From assembly GCF_010731575.1 (NCBI RefSeq), contig NZ_AP022617.1:2666001-2730000 (forward strand): a stretch of 64,000 nt of DNA, read 5' to 3'. Shown in pieces: positions 52,106-60,228 of the stretch. How positions within the stretch are numbered: the stretch's first letter is position 1; each line of letters begins with the position of its first letter. The DNA is from Mycolicibacterium monacense. Lineage in GTDB: Bacteria > Actinomycetota > Actinomycetes > Mycobacteriales > Mycobacteriaceae. Both the position numbers and the translations under genes were made by a program. The notes beneath the pieces were generated by a model. That model worked only from the letters and a program-made list of their open reading frames with translations, ran no database searches and was not told the DNA's origin.

Positions 52106-52849
52106 TCACGACGGCCGCGGCATCGCGAAACCCCACGGCAGCTCGAGACGGTGGGCCGCCAGGAGCGCCGCGTCGGCGAGCAGTTCCCCGATCGGGCCGT
52201 CGGCCACCACCACACCGGCGTCGACGATCACCGCCCGCTCACACAGCTGAGCGGCGTAGGGCAGGTCGTGGGTGACGATGACCATCGTGGCCCGGATGGC
52301 CCGCAGGGTCTCGGCGAGTTCGCGGCGCGCGACGGGGTCGAGGTTGGCCGAGGGTTCGTCGAGCACCAGGATCTCGGGTTCGCACGCCAGCACGGTCGCC
52401 AGCGCGGCGCGCCTGCGCTGTCCGGCCGACAGATGGGTAGGGCTGCGATCGGCCTCGGCGGTGAGGGAGACGGTGGCCAGCGCGCGACGCACCCGCGCGG
52501 CCAGTTCGTCCCCGCGCACACCGAAGTTGGCGGGTCCGAACGCCACGTCCTGGGCGACGGTGGGCATGAACAGTTGGTCGTCGGGGTCCTGGAACACGAG
52601 GCCGACGCGTCTGCGGATGTCGGCGAGTGTCCGGCGCCCCACGGTGGTCCCGCCGATGCGCACGCTGCCCGCGGTCGCCTCGAGTACCCCGTTGAGGTGC
52701 AGCATGAGCGTGGTCTTGCCCGCCCCGTTGGGCCCGAGCACCGCGACCCGTTCGCCGACACCGATGGTCAGGTCCACCCCGGCGAGCGCGACGTGGCCGT
52801 CGGGATAGACATGGCGCAGTCGTTCGATGCGCACCGCCGGCGCGGTCAC
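52106..52849 (-). CDS. cbiO: Nickel/cobalt ECF-type ABC transporter ATPase
   Basis: The 247-residue ATPase energises the Ni/Co importer. It shows Walker A LGPNGAGKTT, the Q-loop VFQDPDDQLF typical of CbiO/EcfA, the signature LSAGQRRRAAL, Walker B ILVLDEPSANLD and the switch histidine VTHD. GTG at 52849 overlaps the cbiQ stop by 4 bases. It is the last gene of the arsR-cbiMNQO block. Confidence 0.94.
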   Translation of the reverse strand: MTAPAVRIERLRHVYPDGHVALAGVDLTIGVGERVAVLGPNGAGKTTLMLHLNGVLEATAGSVRIGGTTVGRRTLADIRRRVGLVFQDPDDQLFMPTVAQDVAFGPANFGVRGDELAARVRRALATVSLTAEADRSPTHLSAGQRRRAALATVLACEPEILVLDEPSANLDPVARRELAETLRAIRATMVIVTHDLPYAAQLCERAVIVDAGVVVADGPIGELLADAALLAAHRLELPWGFAMPRPS

Positions 52850-53619
52850 CGCACCGCCCACGCCGCCGTCGCCACCACGACGGCGGCCGCGGCGGGCAGC
52901 AGCGCCACCGCCCACTGCCCCGTCCGCGCTCGCGGCGGCGCCCCGACGGCGGCCAGATCCGGTGCGCGACCGTCGAAACCCCTCGACAGCATCGCCAGAT
53001 GGACGCGTTCACCGCGTTCGTAGGACCGCAGGAACAGCGCACCGACGCCCTTGGCGACGGCGCCGGCCTGGTGCAGCGCGCGGGGCGAATCGCCGCGTGA
53101 GATCCGGGCGATCCGCATGCGGCCCGCCTCGGCGACCAGCAGGTCGACGTAGCGGATCATCAGCACGAGCACCGAGGTCATGACGGCCGGGACCCTCAAC
53201 CGGCTCAGGGCCGCGGGCAATTCGGCTGCCGGGGTGGTCGCGGCGACGGTCAGCGCGGCCGCGACGCCGAGCGTGCCCTTGGCGACGATGCCCCAGGCGG
53301 CGTGCAGCCCGGTGACCGAAAGCGACACGCCGGCAACGTCGATCCGCTCACCGCCCTCGGCGAATGGAAGCAGCACCGCAAGCACCACGAACGGCGCCTC
53401 GATCAGCATGCGGGGCAGCGCCCAGCGCGGCGGGATGCGCGCGGCCCACCACACCGCGACGACGATCACGCCGAAAACCACATACGGCCACACCAGTTCC
53501 CGCGGCGCGGCGACGACGGCGAGCACGAATGCCACCAGGCAGACGATCTTCGTCTCGGCCGGCATCCGGTGCACGGCAGAGTCTGCGTGCCGGTAGAGCG
53601 GATGCGCGCCCGCACCCAC
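52846..53619 (-). CDS. cbiQ: Cobalt/nickel transporter transmembrane protein CbiQ
   Basis: The 257-residue T component couples CbiO to CbiM. It has several transmembrane helices (about residues 25-65, 75-90, 105-130 and 235-255) and the CbiQ-family coupling motifs RMRIARISRG and AMLSRGFDG. The opening HPLYRHADSAVHRMPAETKIV resembles CbiQ N-termini. The start is GTG at 53619, just after cbiN. Confidence 0.93.
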   Translation of the reverse strand: MGAGAHPLYRHADSAVHRMPAETKIVCLVAFVLAVVAAPRELVWPYVVFGVIVVAVWWAARIPPRWALPRMLIEAPFVVLAVLLPFAEGGERIDVAGVSLSVTGLHAAWGIVAKGTLGVAAALTVAATTPAAELPAALSRLRVPAVMTSVLVLMIRYVDLLVAEAGRMRIARISRGDSPRALHQAGAVAKGVGALFLRSYERGERVHLAMLSRGFDGRAPDLAAVGAPPRARTGQWAVALLPAAAAVVVATAAWAVR

Positions 53620-53621
53620 GG

Positions 53622-53957
53622 CTATCTCCTGCTGCGGCGGCCGCGGGCGATGAACCAGAACAGCGCCGACCCGGCGGCGGCCGTCACGACCACACCGACC
53701 ACGCCCGCCACGCCGTTCGTTCCGGACCGGCCGCCCACGGTGTAGTCGGCCAGCGGTGAATCGGCCAGCGCGTGCTCGTCGGCGTGCCGGGCGATGCAGT
53801 CCCCGGTCAGCGACTCGCCCTCGGCGGTCTCGACGACCTCGCAGCCACGCAGCGTGGTGGCGTCCAGTCCGTCCGGGCTGGCGCTCGCGGCATAGGACAG
53901 TGCGCCGGCCACGACGAGGGTGACCGCGGCGCAGGCGATCCAGAAGAGCCTGGTCAT
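53622..53957 (-). CDS. cbiN: CbiN-like PDGLE-domain protein
   Basis: A 111-residue protein with two transmembrane helices (about 4-26 and 82-105) and the PDGLE signature ASPDGLD directly after the first, then HALADSPLADYTVGG before the second. This is the CbiN type subunit that works with CbiM in metal loading. The extracytoplasmic loop is longer than in classical CbiN and holds two cysteines and two histidines (RGCEVVETAEG, then GDCIARHADEH), possible metal or disulfide ligands. ATG at 53957 overlaps the cbiM stop by 4 bases. Confidence 0.88.
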   Translation of the reverse strand: MTRLFWIACAAVTLVVAGALSYAASASPDGLDATTLRGCEVVETAEGESLTGDCIARHADEHALADSPLADYTVGGRSGTNGVAGVVGVVVTAAAGSALFWFIARGRRSRR

Positions 53958-54652
53958 ACCGGCACCTCGGCCCGCGTGCTGCGCATCAGGTACACCAGAT
54001 CCGGGCGCACGCGTGCGACGGCCACCACCGTGAGGGCGGTGATGACGCCCTCCCCCACCCCGATCAGAGCGTGGGTGCCGCCCATGTAGGCCAGCACCGC
54101 ACCCAGCGACGCGGGCGCCGCGCCACCGATGCTGTATTCGAGCACGAAACCCATTGCTGCGCAGAGAGTTCCGATCAGGGCGGCGACGAATGCGACGACG
54201 CCGACGGCCGTCACCGGCACCCGGGCCCTGCGCCGGACGAACGCGTAGAGCAGCACCGCGGTGCCGTAACCGGCGGCCACGCCGATCACCGCCATGTTGG
54301 TGATGTTGGCGCCCAGAGCGGTGATCCCACCGTCGGCGAACAGCAGCGCCTGCACCGTCAACACGAGCGCGATGCACAGGGCACCGGTGAAGGGGCCGAC
54401 GAGGATCGCGGCCAGCGCCCCACCCAGCAGGTGACCGCTGACGCCGGGCAGGATCGGGAAGTTCACCATCTGCACGGCGAAGATGAACGCCGCGACGAGG
54501 CCGGCGAGGGGTACCGCGCGCTCGTCGAGTTCGGATCTCGCACGGATGACGCAAAATCCAAGCGCGGCAACGGCTATCGCGCCGAATAGCAGCGACGTCG
54601 GCGCGTTGACGATACCGTCGCTCATGTGCATGGCGACGTGGTCGACGTTCAC
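53954..54652 (-). CDS. cbiM: Cobalt/nickel transporter substrate-binding membrane protein CbiM
   Basis: The 232-residue S component binds Ni2+ or Co2+. The family N-terminus MHMSDGIV, whose histidine takes part in metal binding in CbiM/NikM, is preceded here by seven residues when translation starts at GTG 54652. That GTG is chosen because a TACGCT -10 box lies 6 bases before it; ATG 54631 is the alternative and would place the metal-site His at position 2, as in known CbiM/NikM proteins. About seven transmembrane helices follow with GVSGHLLGGALAAILVGP and GEGVITAL. Confidence 0.9.
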   Translation of the reverse strand: MNVDHVAMHMSDGIVNAPTSLLFGAIAVAALGFCVIRARSELDERAVPLAGLVAAFIFAVQMVNFPILPGVSGHLLGGALAAILVGPFTGALCIALVLTVQALLFADGGITALGANITNMAVIGVAAGYGTAVLLYAFVRRRARVPVTAVGVVAFVAALIGTLCAAMGFVLEYSIGGAAPASLGAVLAYMGGTHALIGVGEGVITALTVVAVARVRPDLVYLMRSTRAEVPV

Positions 54653-54658
54653 TCCCCG

Positions 54659-54687
54659 AGCGTAGGACCGCTGCGCACATCTGTCCA
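54659..54687 (-). promoter_or_regulatory. Putative promoter of cbiMNQO
   Basis: On the minus strand TGGACA (54682-54687) and TACGCT (54659-54664) are spaced by 17 bases, and the GTG at 54652 lies 6 bases after the -10 box. The -35 overlaps the arm of the inverted repeat at 54677-54703. Confidence 0.55.
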
Positions 54688-54703
54688 GGTGAACAGATGT
54701 TCA
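54677..54703. promoter_or_regulatory. ArsR/SmtB-type operator before cbiM
   Basis: TGAACA-GA-TGTTCA (54690-54703) is a perfect 6-2-6 inverted repeat like the SmtB/ArsR operator core. It overlaps a second symmetric pair, ACATCTGT (54677-54684) and ACAGATGT (54693-54700). Together they cover the cbiM -35 box and lie between cbiM and the arsR gene. Confidence 0.65.
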
Positions 54704-54710
54704 GAGGAGC

Positions 54711-55040
54711 TCAGCCGTGCCGGGCGCCGATCCAGTGCAGCAGGTCGTGCACGACCTCGTCGTCGAGGCGGTAGCTGACCGCCCGGCCCACGCGTGTCGA
54801 GCTCACCCAGCCCTGCTGGCGCAGCACCCGCAGCGCCTGCGACACCGCGTTCTCCGAGCGGCCGAGCGCCGCGGCGAGATCGCTGACGCAGATGCCGGGC
54901 GCGCGGTGCAGGCTGAGCAGGATCTCCAGCCGGTGCGGATCGGACAGCAGATCGAAGCGCTGCGTCCAGCCCGAGGTGTCGACATCGGCCAGCGCCGAGG
55001 TCGCCCGCTCGACCTGACTGTGATCACCGGGTTGCTCCAC
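54711..55040 (-). CDS. ArsR/SmtB family metal sensor
   Basis: A 109-residue winged-helix repressor (FDLLSDPHRLEILLSLHRAPGICVSDLAAALGRSENAVSQALRVLRQQG, then VSYRLDDEVVHDLLHWIGARHG). The last helix carries a run of potential ligands (D, D, H, H, H). Their spacing differs from the classical alpha-5 site of SmtB or NmtR: the first Asp is kept, but the usual following His is Val. It lies just upstream of cbiMNQO with an operator-like repeat in between, so a nickel or cobalt sensor repressing the importer is the best inference. The start is GTG at 55040, leaderless. Confidence 0.9.
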   Translation of the reverse strand: MEQPGDHSQVERATSALADVDTSGWTQRFDLLSDPHRLEILLSLHRAPGICVSDLAAALGRSENAVSQALRVLRQQGWVSSTRVGRAVSYRLDDEVVHDLLHWIGARHG

Positions 55041-55047
55041 TGCTGAC

Positions 55048-55053
55048 AATCTA
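55048..55053 (-). promoter_or_regulatory. Putative -10 box of the arsR gene (leaderless)
   Basis: TAGATT on the minus strand lies 7 bases before GTG 55040, in the gap after the GntR gene. Confidence 0.5.
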
Positions 55054-55063
55054 ATCCACGACG

Positions 55064-55786
55064 CTAGTCGAGGAAGCCGTGCAGCAGCGCGGCCGAACCC
55101 GCGACGTGCGCCCGCATCGCCCGCTCCGCCGCATCGACGTCCCCGGCGAGGATGGCGATGACGATCTCGTGGTGCTGATCGTCGGAGTGGGCGATGTTGC
55201 GGGTCAGCAGCGGGATCTGGTCGAGCATCGCGTTGAGTCGCATCCGGTTCTCGGCCACCAGCGGCACCAGCGACGGCGAACCCGCCGCCTCCGCGATCGC
55301 CAGGTGCAGCCGGGAGTCGAGCCTGCGGTAGTCCTCGGGGGCCGCTTCGCGGACATCGGCCAACCGGGTCCACAGGTCCTCGCGCTGCGCCGAGGTCAGC
55401 GTGCGCCCCGCCGCCGTCCGGGCGGCGCCGACCTCGAGGATCTCCCGCAGCCGCAGGGCGTCGTCGATCTCCTCGCGGGTCAGCCCGCGTTCGGCCCGCG
55501 TGTGCCGGGGCAGTTCCTCGGCGAGGAAGGTGCCGCCGTAGCGGCCGCGGCGCGACACCAGATACCCGGCCTCGGCCAGCGACTTGATGGCCTCTCGGAC
55601 GGTGTCCCGACTGACCCCGAGCCGCGCGGCGAGTTCCCGCTCCGGAGGCAGGGATTCACCGGGGGCGAGCACACCGAGCCGGATGGTCTCGAGCAGCCGG
55701 CCGACGGTGTCCTCGAAGGCGTTCCCGAGCCGGACCGGGCGCAGCAGCGTCTCGCTGGCGGGCAACGGTTCCGGCTGGGGACTCAT
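55064..55786 (-). CDS. GntR family (FadR subfamily) regulator
   Basis: The 240-residue protein has an N-terminal GntR winged helix (VLAPGESLPPERELAARLGVSRDTVREAIKSLAEAGYL) and a C-terminal all-helical FCD effector domain. The metal-binding FCD residues are recognisable (DSRLHLAIAEAAGSPSL, HHEIVIAILAGDVDAAERAMRAHV). It is the last gene of the glnA4-amidohydrolase-aldehyde dehydrogenase-SDR run, 7 bases after the SDR gene. It probably represses the run and the divergent permease in response to a pathway metabolite. Confidence 0.92.
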   Translation of the reverse strand: MSPQPEPLPASETLLRPVRLGNAFEDTVGRLLETIRLGVLAPGESLPPERELAARLGVSRDTVREAIKSLAEAGYLVSRRGRYGGTFLAEELPRHTRAERGLTREEIDDALRLREILEVGAARTAAGRTLTSAQREDLWTRLADVREAAPEDYRRLDSRLHLAIAEAAGSPSLVPLVAENRMRLNAMLDQIPLLTRNIAHSDDQHHEIVIAILAGDVDAAERAMRAHVAGSAALLHGFLD

Positions 55787-55793
55787 CTCGGGC

Positions 55794-56567
55794 CTACAGC
55801 GGCGTGACGTAGTGGCCGGTGATACCGCCGTCGACCAGGAACGTCGAGCCGGTGATGAACGACGCGTCGTCGCTGGCCAGGAACGCCACCGCGGCGGCCA
55901 ACTCCGCCGGTTCGGCGAAGCGCCCCATCGGCACGTGCACCAACCGCCGCGCCGCGCGTTCGGGGTCCTTGGCGAACAACTCCTGCAGCAGCGGGGTGTT
56001 CACCGGGCCCGGGCACAGCGCGTTGACCCGGATCCCCTGTCGCGCGTACTGGATTCCGAGTTCACGGGACATGGCGAGCACGCCGCCCTTGGAGGCGGTG
56101 TAGGAGATCTGCGAGGTCGCCGACCCATTGACAGCGACGAACGACGCGGTGTTGATGATCGACCCCTTCTGCGCGGGCACCATGTGGCGCAGCGCGGCCT
56201 TGCAGCAGAAGAACACCGACTTCAGGTTGATGTCCTGCACCCGGTCCCACGCGTCGATCCCGGTGACCTCGATCAGATCGTCTTCGGGCGGGCTGATGCC
56301 GGCGTTGTTGAAGGCGATGTCCACCGAACCGTGTTCCTCGGCGGCGGTGTCGAACAGCGCGTCGACGGCGACCTGGTCGGACACGTCGACCTGGACGAAG
56401 GTGCCGTTGAGGTCGTCGGCGACGGTCTTACCGGTGGCCGGGTCGATGTCACCGATGACGATGGTGGCGCCCTCGGCCCGCATGCGCTTGGCGGTGGCGA
56501 GTCCGATGCCGCTGGCGCCACCGGTGATGACGGCGACCTTGCCTTTGAGTCGTTGGGTGAGATCCAT
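55794..56567 (-). CDS. Short-chain dehydrogenase/reductase (Rv2857c-like)
   Basis: A 257-residue classical SDR. The nucleotide motif is VITGGASGIGLATA, the acidic D in IVIGDID favours NAD, the NNAG motif is present, and the catalytic Ser-Tyr-Lys set is in ASFVAVNGS and SYTASKGG. The substrate is an alcohol or carbonyl compound, probably an intermediate of the adjacent amine route. ATG at 56567 overlaps the aldehyde dehydrogenase stop by 1 base. Confidence 0.92.
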   Translation of the reverse strand: MDLTQRLKGKVAVITGGASGIGLATAKRMRAEGATIVIGDIDPATGKTVADDLNGTFVQVDVSDQVAVDALFDTAAEEHGSVDIAFNNAGISPPEDDLIEVTGIDAWDRVQDINLKSVFFCCKAALRHMVPAQKGSIINTASFVAVNGSATSQISYTASKGGVLAMSRELGIQYARQGIRVNALCPGPVNTPLLQELFAKDPERAARRLVHVPMGRFAEPAELAAAVAFLASDDASFITGSTFLVDGGITGHYVTPL

Positions 56568-57934
56568 CAGGGTGCCTCCTGCACGGCAAAGAACACGTTC
56601 TTGGTTTCGGTGAACGACAACGGGGCGTCGGGCCCGAGTTCGCGGCCCAGTCCGGACTGTTTGAACCCGCCGAACGGGGTGTTGTACCGGACCGAGGAAT
56701 GCGAATTGACCGACAGGTTCCCCGATTCCAGTGCGCGGGAGACCCGCACCGCCCGTGACAGATTCTCGGTCCAGATGGAGCCCGACAGTCCGTAGGGGGT
56801 GTCGTTGGCGAGCGCGACGGCATCGGCCTCGTCGTCGAACGGCAGGACCGTCACCACGGGTCCGAAGATCTCCTCGGTGACGGTGCGGTCGGTGCGCTGC
56901 GGGGTGAGCACCGTCGGCGCGAACCAGTAGCCGCGGCCCTCGGGTGCGGTGCCGCGGAAGGCGACGGGCGCGTCGTCGGACACGTAGGACGCCACCGACT
57001 GCCAGTGCTTCTTGCTCACCAGCGGGCCCATCTCGGTGTCGCGCGCCGCCGGGTCGCCGACCTTGACGCCCTTGACGGCGGGTTCGAGCAGTTCCATGAA
57101 CCGGTCGTAGACGTTGCGCTGCACCAGGATCCGGCTGCGCGCACAGCAGTCCTGCCCGGCGTTGTCGAAGACCCCGTAGGGCGCGGTGGCGGCGGCCTTC
57201 TCCAGATCGCAGTCGTCGAAGACGATGTTGGCGCTCTTACCGCCCAACTCCAGCGTGACCCGCTTGACCTGTGCGGCGGCACCGGCCATCACCCGGGTGC
57301 CCACTTCGGTGGACCCGGTGAACACGATCTTGCGCACGTCGGGATGGGTGACGAAGCGCTCGCCGACCACCGACCCCCGCCCGGGCAGCACCTGGAACAG
57401 ATCGGCGGGCAGGCCCGCCTCCACCGCGAGTTCACCGAGGCGGATGGAGGTCAGCGGCGTCCACTCGGCGGGTTTGAGCACCACCGCGTTGCCCGCGGCG
57501 AGCGCGGGCGCGAAACCCCACGCCGCGATCGTCATCGGGAAGTTCCACGGGGTGATCACGCCGACCACGCCGAGGGGCTCGTTGAACGTGACGTCCAGAC
57601 CGCCCGCCACCGGGATCTGCTTACCGGACAACCGTTCCGGGCTCGCCGAATAGAACTGCAGGACGTCGCGGACGTGGCCGGCCTCCCACTCGGCGCTGCC
57701 GATGGGGTGTCCGGAGTTGGCGACCTCCAGTGCGGCCAGCTCGTCGATGTGCGCGTCGACCACCGCGGCGAACGAGCGCAGCGCGGCGGCGCGTTCGGCC
57801 GGCGCGAGCCGTGCCCACGTGCGCTGCGCCGACTTCGCCCGCGCCACCGCGTCGTCGACGCCGCCGACGTCGAGCAGGTCGACGGTCCGCAGCACCTCCT
57901 CGGTCGCCGGGTTGATCACCTCACTGGAGGTCAC
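56567..57934 (-). CDS. Aldehyde dehydrogenase (AldC-like)
   Basis: The 455-residue NAD(P)-dependent enzyme has the oxyanion asparagine in TPWNFPM, the NAD fold FTGSTEVG, the general base glutamate in LELGGKSANIV and the catalytic cysteine in NAGQDCCARSRI, with EEIFGPVVTVLPF near the C-terminus. The length equals that of Rv2858c. By context it should oxidise the aldehyde formed from a gamma-glutamylated amine or from the free amine. The start is GTG at 57934, overlapping the amidohydrolase by 4 bases. Confidence 0.93.
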   Translation of the reverse strand: MTSSEVINPATEEVLRTVDLLDVGGVDDAVARAKSAQRTWARLAPAERAAALRSFAAVVDAHIDELAALEVANSGHPIGSAEWEAGHVRDVLQFYSASPERLSGKQIPVAGGLDVTFNEPLGVVGVITPWNFPMTIAAWGFAPALAAGNAVVLKPAEWTPLTSIRLGELAVEAGLPADLFQVLPGRGSVVGERFVTHPDVRKIVFTGSTEVGTRVMAGAAAQVKRVTLELGGKSANIVFDDCDLEKAAATAPYGVFDNAGQDCCARSRILVQRNVYDRFMELLEPAVKGVKVGDPAARDTEMGPLVSKKHWQSVASYVSDDAPVAFRGTAPEGRGYWFAPTVLTPQRTDRTVTEEIFGPVVTVLPFDDEADAVALANDTPYGLSGSIWTENLSRAVRVSRALESGNLSVNSHSSVRYNTPFGGFKQSGLGRELGPDAPLSFTETKNVFFAVQEAP

Positions 57935-58686
57935 GTCCGTACCCTTTCCATCGCGTATCGGTTCGCGGCCGCCACCACCGCGGCGAACAACCGCAGATCG
58001 TCGAGCCGCTCTTCTGGGTGCCACTGCACCGCCACCACCCACCGGTCGGGATGCCGCTCGCGGTCGAGTTCGACCGCCTCGATCACCCCGTCGTCGTCAC
58101 GGGCGCTGACGATCAGGCCGTCGCCGACCCGGTCGATCGCCTGGTGGTGGTAACACTGCGCATCCGAGGTCGCGCCGATCAGATCCGCCAGCCGGGTGCC
58201 GGGTTCGGTCCACACCGCCGAGGTGCCGAACACCGCGTTGCCCTTCTGGTGGTGGGTGTGGCCGATCACGTCGGGCAGGTGCTGGTGCAGCGTACCGCCC
58301 AGCGCGACGTTGAGAATCTGTGCGCCGCGGCAGATTCCGAGCACCGGCACACCGCGCCGCAGCGCCTCGTCGAGCAGAGCGAACTCCCACGCGTCGCGGA
58401 TGCGGTCGGGTTCGTCGGTGGTGGGGCGGGGCGTCTGTCCGTAGCGGGCGGGGTCGACGTCCTTCCCGCCGGTGAGGATCAAGCCGTCGAGTCCGTCGAG
58501 AACGCGGGCCGCCGCGCCGGAGTCGACCGGCTGCGGGGGCAGCAGTACCGCGACGCCACCGGCGAGGTTGACACCCTGGAAGTAGATCGCTGGCAGGAAG
58601 CTCGCGTGGACGTCCCAGACTCCGGTCTGGGCCTGCTGCAGGTAGGTGGTCATCCCCAGCACGGGGGAAAAGTCAGAGCCGCTCAA
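57931..58686 (-). CDS. Gamma-glutamyl hydrolase (peptidase C26, PuuD-like)
   Basis: A 251-residue class I glutamine amidotransferase-like hydrolase. The nucleophile cysteine is in VLGICRGAQILNV and the His-Glu pair in VAVQWHPEE. PuuD-type relatives cleave gamma-glutamyl amides (e.g. gamma-glutamyl-GABA) to release glutamate. A second histidine cluster, HQHLPDVIGHTHHQKGN, is typical of this group. TTG at 58686 overlaps the glnA4 end by 14 bases; an ATG at 58653 would shorten the protein by 11 residues. It matches Rv2859c. Confidence 0.92.
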   Translation of the reverse strand: MSGSDFSPVLGMTTYLQQAQTGVWDVHASFLPAIYFQGVNLAGGVAVLLPPQPVDSGAAARVLDGLDGLILTGGKDVDPARYGQTPRPTTDEPDRIRDAWEFALLDEALRRGVPVLGICRGAQILNVALGGTLHQHLPDVIGHTHHQKGNAVFGTSAVWTEPGTRLADLIGATSDAQCYHHQAIDRVGDGLIVSARDDDGVIEAVELDRERHPDRWVVAVQWHPEERLDDLRLFAAVVAAANRYAMERVRT

Positions 58687-60040
58687 AACCGCGCACCCTT
58701 TCCCAGTCGGTCACCGCGGCGTTGAACGCGTTCAGCTCCACGCGCGCGTAGTTCAGATAGTGGTCGACGACGTCGTCGCCGAACGCCTCGCGGGCGATCT
58801 CGGAGCGGTCGAACAGTTCGGCCGCCTCGGACAGCGTGGTGGGCAGGCGTTCGGCCCCACTGGTGTAGGCGTTGCCCTTCACCGGATCCGGCAGTTCGAG
58901 TTCGTTCTCGATGCCGTACAGCCCGCCGGCGATGAGCGCCGACACCGCGAGGTACTGGTTGACGTCGCCGCCGGGCGCGCGGTTCTCCATCCGCATACCC
59001 GCCCCCTGCCCGACGACGCGCAGCGCGCAGGTGCGGTTGTCGAAACCCCAGGCGATCGCCGTCGGCGCAAAGCTGCCTTCGGCGAACCGCTTGTAGGAGT
59101 TGATGTTCGGCGCATAGCACAGCGAGAACTCGCGCATCGTCGCGATCTGGCCGGCGATGAAGCTGCGGAACAGCGGTGTCATACCGTCTTCGGCGTCCTC
59201 GTCGGCGAAGACGGTACTACCGTCGCTGCCGCGCAGCGAGATGTGGATGTGACAGCTGTTGCCTTCGCGCTCATCGAATTTCGCCATGAACGTCAGGCTC
59301 TTGCCGTGCTGGTCGGCGATCTCCTTCGCGCCGTTCTTGTAGATGGTGTGGTTGTCGCACGTCACCCGCGCGTGGTCGTAGCGGAACCCGATCTCCTGCT
59401 GGCCGAGGTTGCACTCCCCCTTGACACCTTCGCAGTACATCCCGGCGCCCTCCATCCCGAGCCGGATGTCGCGCAGCAGCGGCTCCATCCGGGTGGAGGC
59501 CAGCATCGCGTAGTCGATGTTGTAGTCGGTGGCCGCCGTGAGGCCCCGGTAGCCCGCCGCCCACGCCGCGCGGAACGAGTCGTCGAACACCATGAACTCG
59601 AGTTCGGTGCTGGCATAGGGCACCAGGTCCCGCTCCGCGAGCCGGTCGATCTGGCGGTTGAGGATGCTGCGCGGCGCCTGGGTCACGGGCCGCCCGTCGG
59701 TCCACGACAGGTCGGCCATCACCAGCGCGGTGCCCGGCAGCCACGGGAGCAGGCGCAGCGTGTCGAAGTCCGGCGTCATCACCATGTCGCCGTAGCCGGT
59801 CTCCCAACTGGAGATCGCGTATCCGCCGACGGTGTTGTTGTCGACGTCGACGGCCAGCAGGTAGTTGCAGCACTCCGCGCCGTGTGCGGCGACGTCGTCG
59901 ACGAACAGGCGCGCCGAGATGCGTTTGCCGGTGAGTCGGCCCTGCATATCGGTGAACGCGACGATGACCGTGTCGATCTCGCGCTCGGACACCATGCGTT
60001 CGAGGTCGGCCTGCGCCAACATGCCGGTTCGGGTCCCCAT
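58673..60040 (-). CDS. glnA4: GlnA4-type gamma-glutamylamine synthetase
   Basis: The 455-residue glutamine synthetase family member has the catalytic landmarks ELEFMVFD (substituting for the usual E-x-E metal loop), GECNLGQQEIGFRYDHA, the HIHIS segment and the late NRTCALRVVG and MENRAPGGDVNQYLA stretches. The adenylylation loop of true GlnA enzymes is absent. Homologues (Streptomyces GlnA4 and relatives) ligate glutamate to ethanolamine or polyamines instead of ammonia. ATG at 60040 follows a GGAAAGG ribosome-binding site. It is the first gene of the catabolic run and diverges from the permease. Confidence 0.92.
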   Translation of the reverse strand: MGTRTGMLAQADLERMVSEREIDTVIVAFTDMQGRLTGKRISARLFVDDVAAHGAECCNYLLAVDVDNNTVGGYAISSWETGYGDMVMTPDFDTLRLLPWLPGTALVMADLSWTDGRPVTQAPRSILNRQIDRLAERDLVPYASTELEFMVFDDSFRAAWAAGYRGLTAATDYNIDYAMLASTRMEPLLRDIRLGMEGAGMYCEGVKGECNLGQQEIGFRYDHARVTCDNHTIYKNGAKEIADQHGKSLTFMAKFDEREGNSCHIHISLRGSDGSTVFADEDAEDGMTPLFRSFIAGQIATMREFSLCYAPNINSYKRFAEGSFAPTAIAWGFDNRTCALRVVGQGAGMRMENRAPGGDVNQYLAVSALIAGGLYGIENELELPDPVKGNAYTSGAERLPTTLSEAAELFDRSEIAREAFGDDVVDHYLNYARVELNAFNAAVTDWERVRGFERL

Positions 60041-60132
60041 GTGCGCACCTTTCCGATGGGCCCCACCGATGACGCGGAGCCGACCTTTACCCAGCGATGT
60101 GCCGGATGTTCTCCCCGAGGTTTACACGATCG

Positions 60133-60163
60133 CTACCCACAAAGGTAGGACACCAGACCTTTG
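60133..60163. promoter_or_regulatory. Candidate operator between glnA4 and the permease
   Basis: Two overlapping inverted repeats lie midway in the 188-base divergent gap: CTACC-CACAAA-GGTAG (60133-60148) and CAAAGGT-(10)-ACCTTTG (60140-60163). The GntR regulator at the end of the run is the natural candidate to bind here; this is inference. Confidence 0.5.
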
Positions 60164-60228
60164 GCATCTTATGCTCCATTTTGCGGTGCGCGCTGGCCGC
60201 CCCCAGACCTCGTCTCGAGGAGTGCGCG

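Noticed and set aside
54632..54710. Cobalamin or NiCo riboswitch before cbiM
   Set aside because: The gap is under 80 bases, contains a complete promoter and operator, and the predicted mRNA is leaderless, leaving no leader for a riboswitch.
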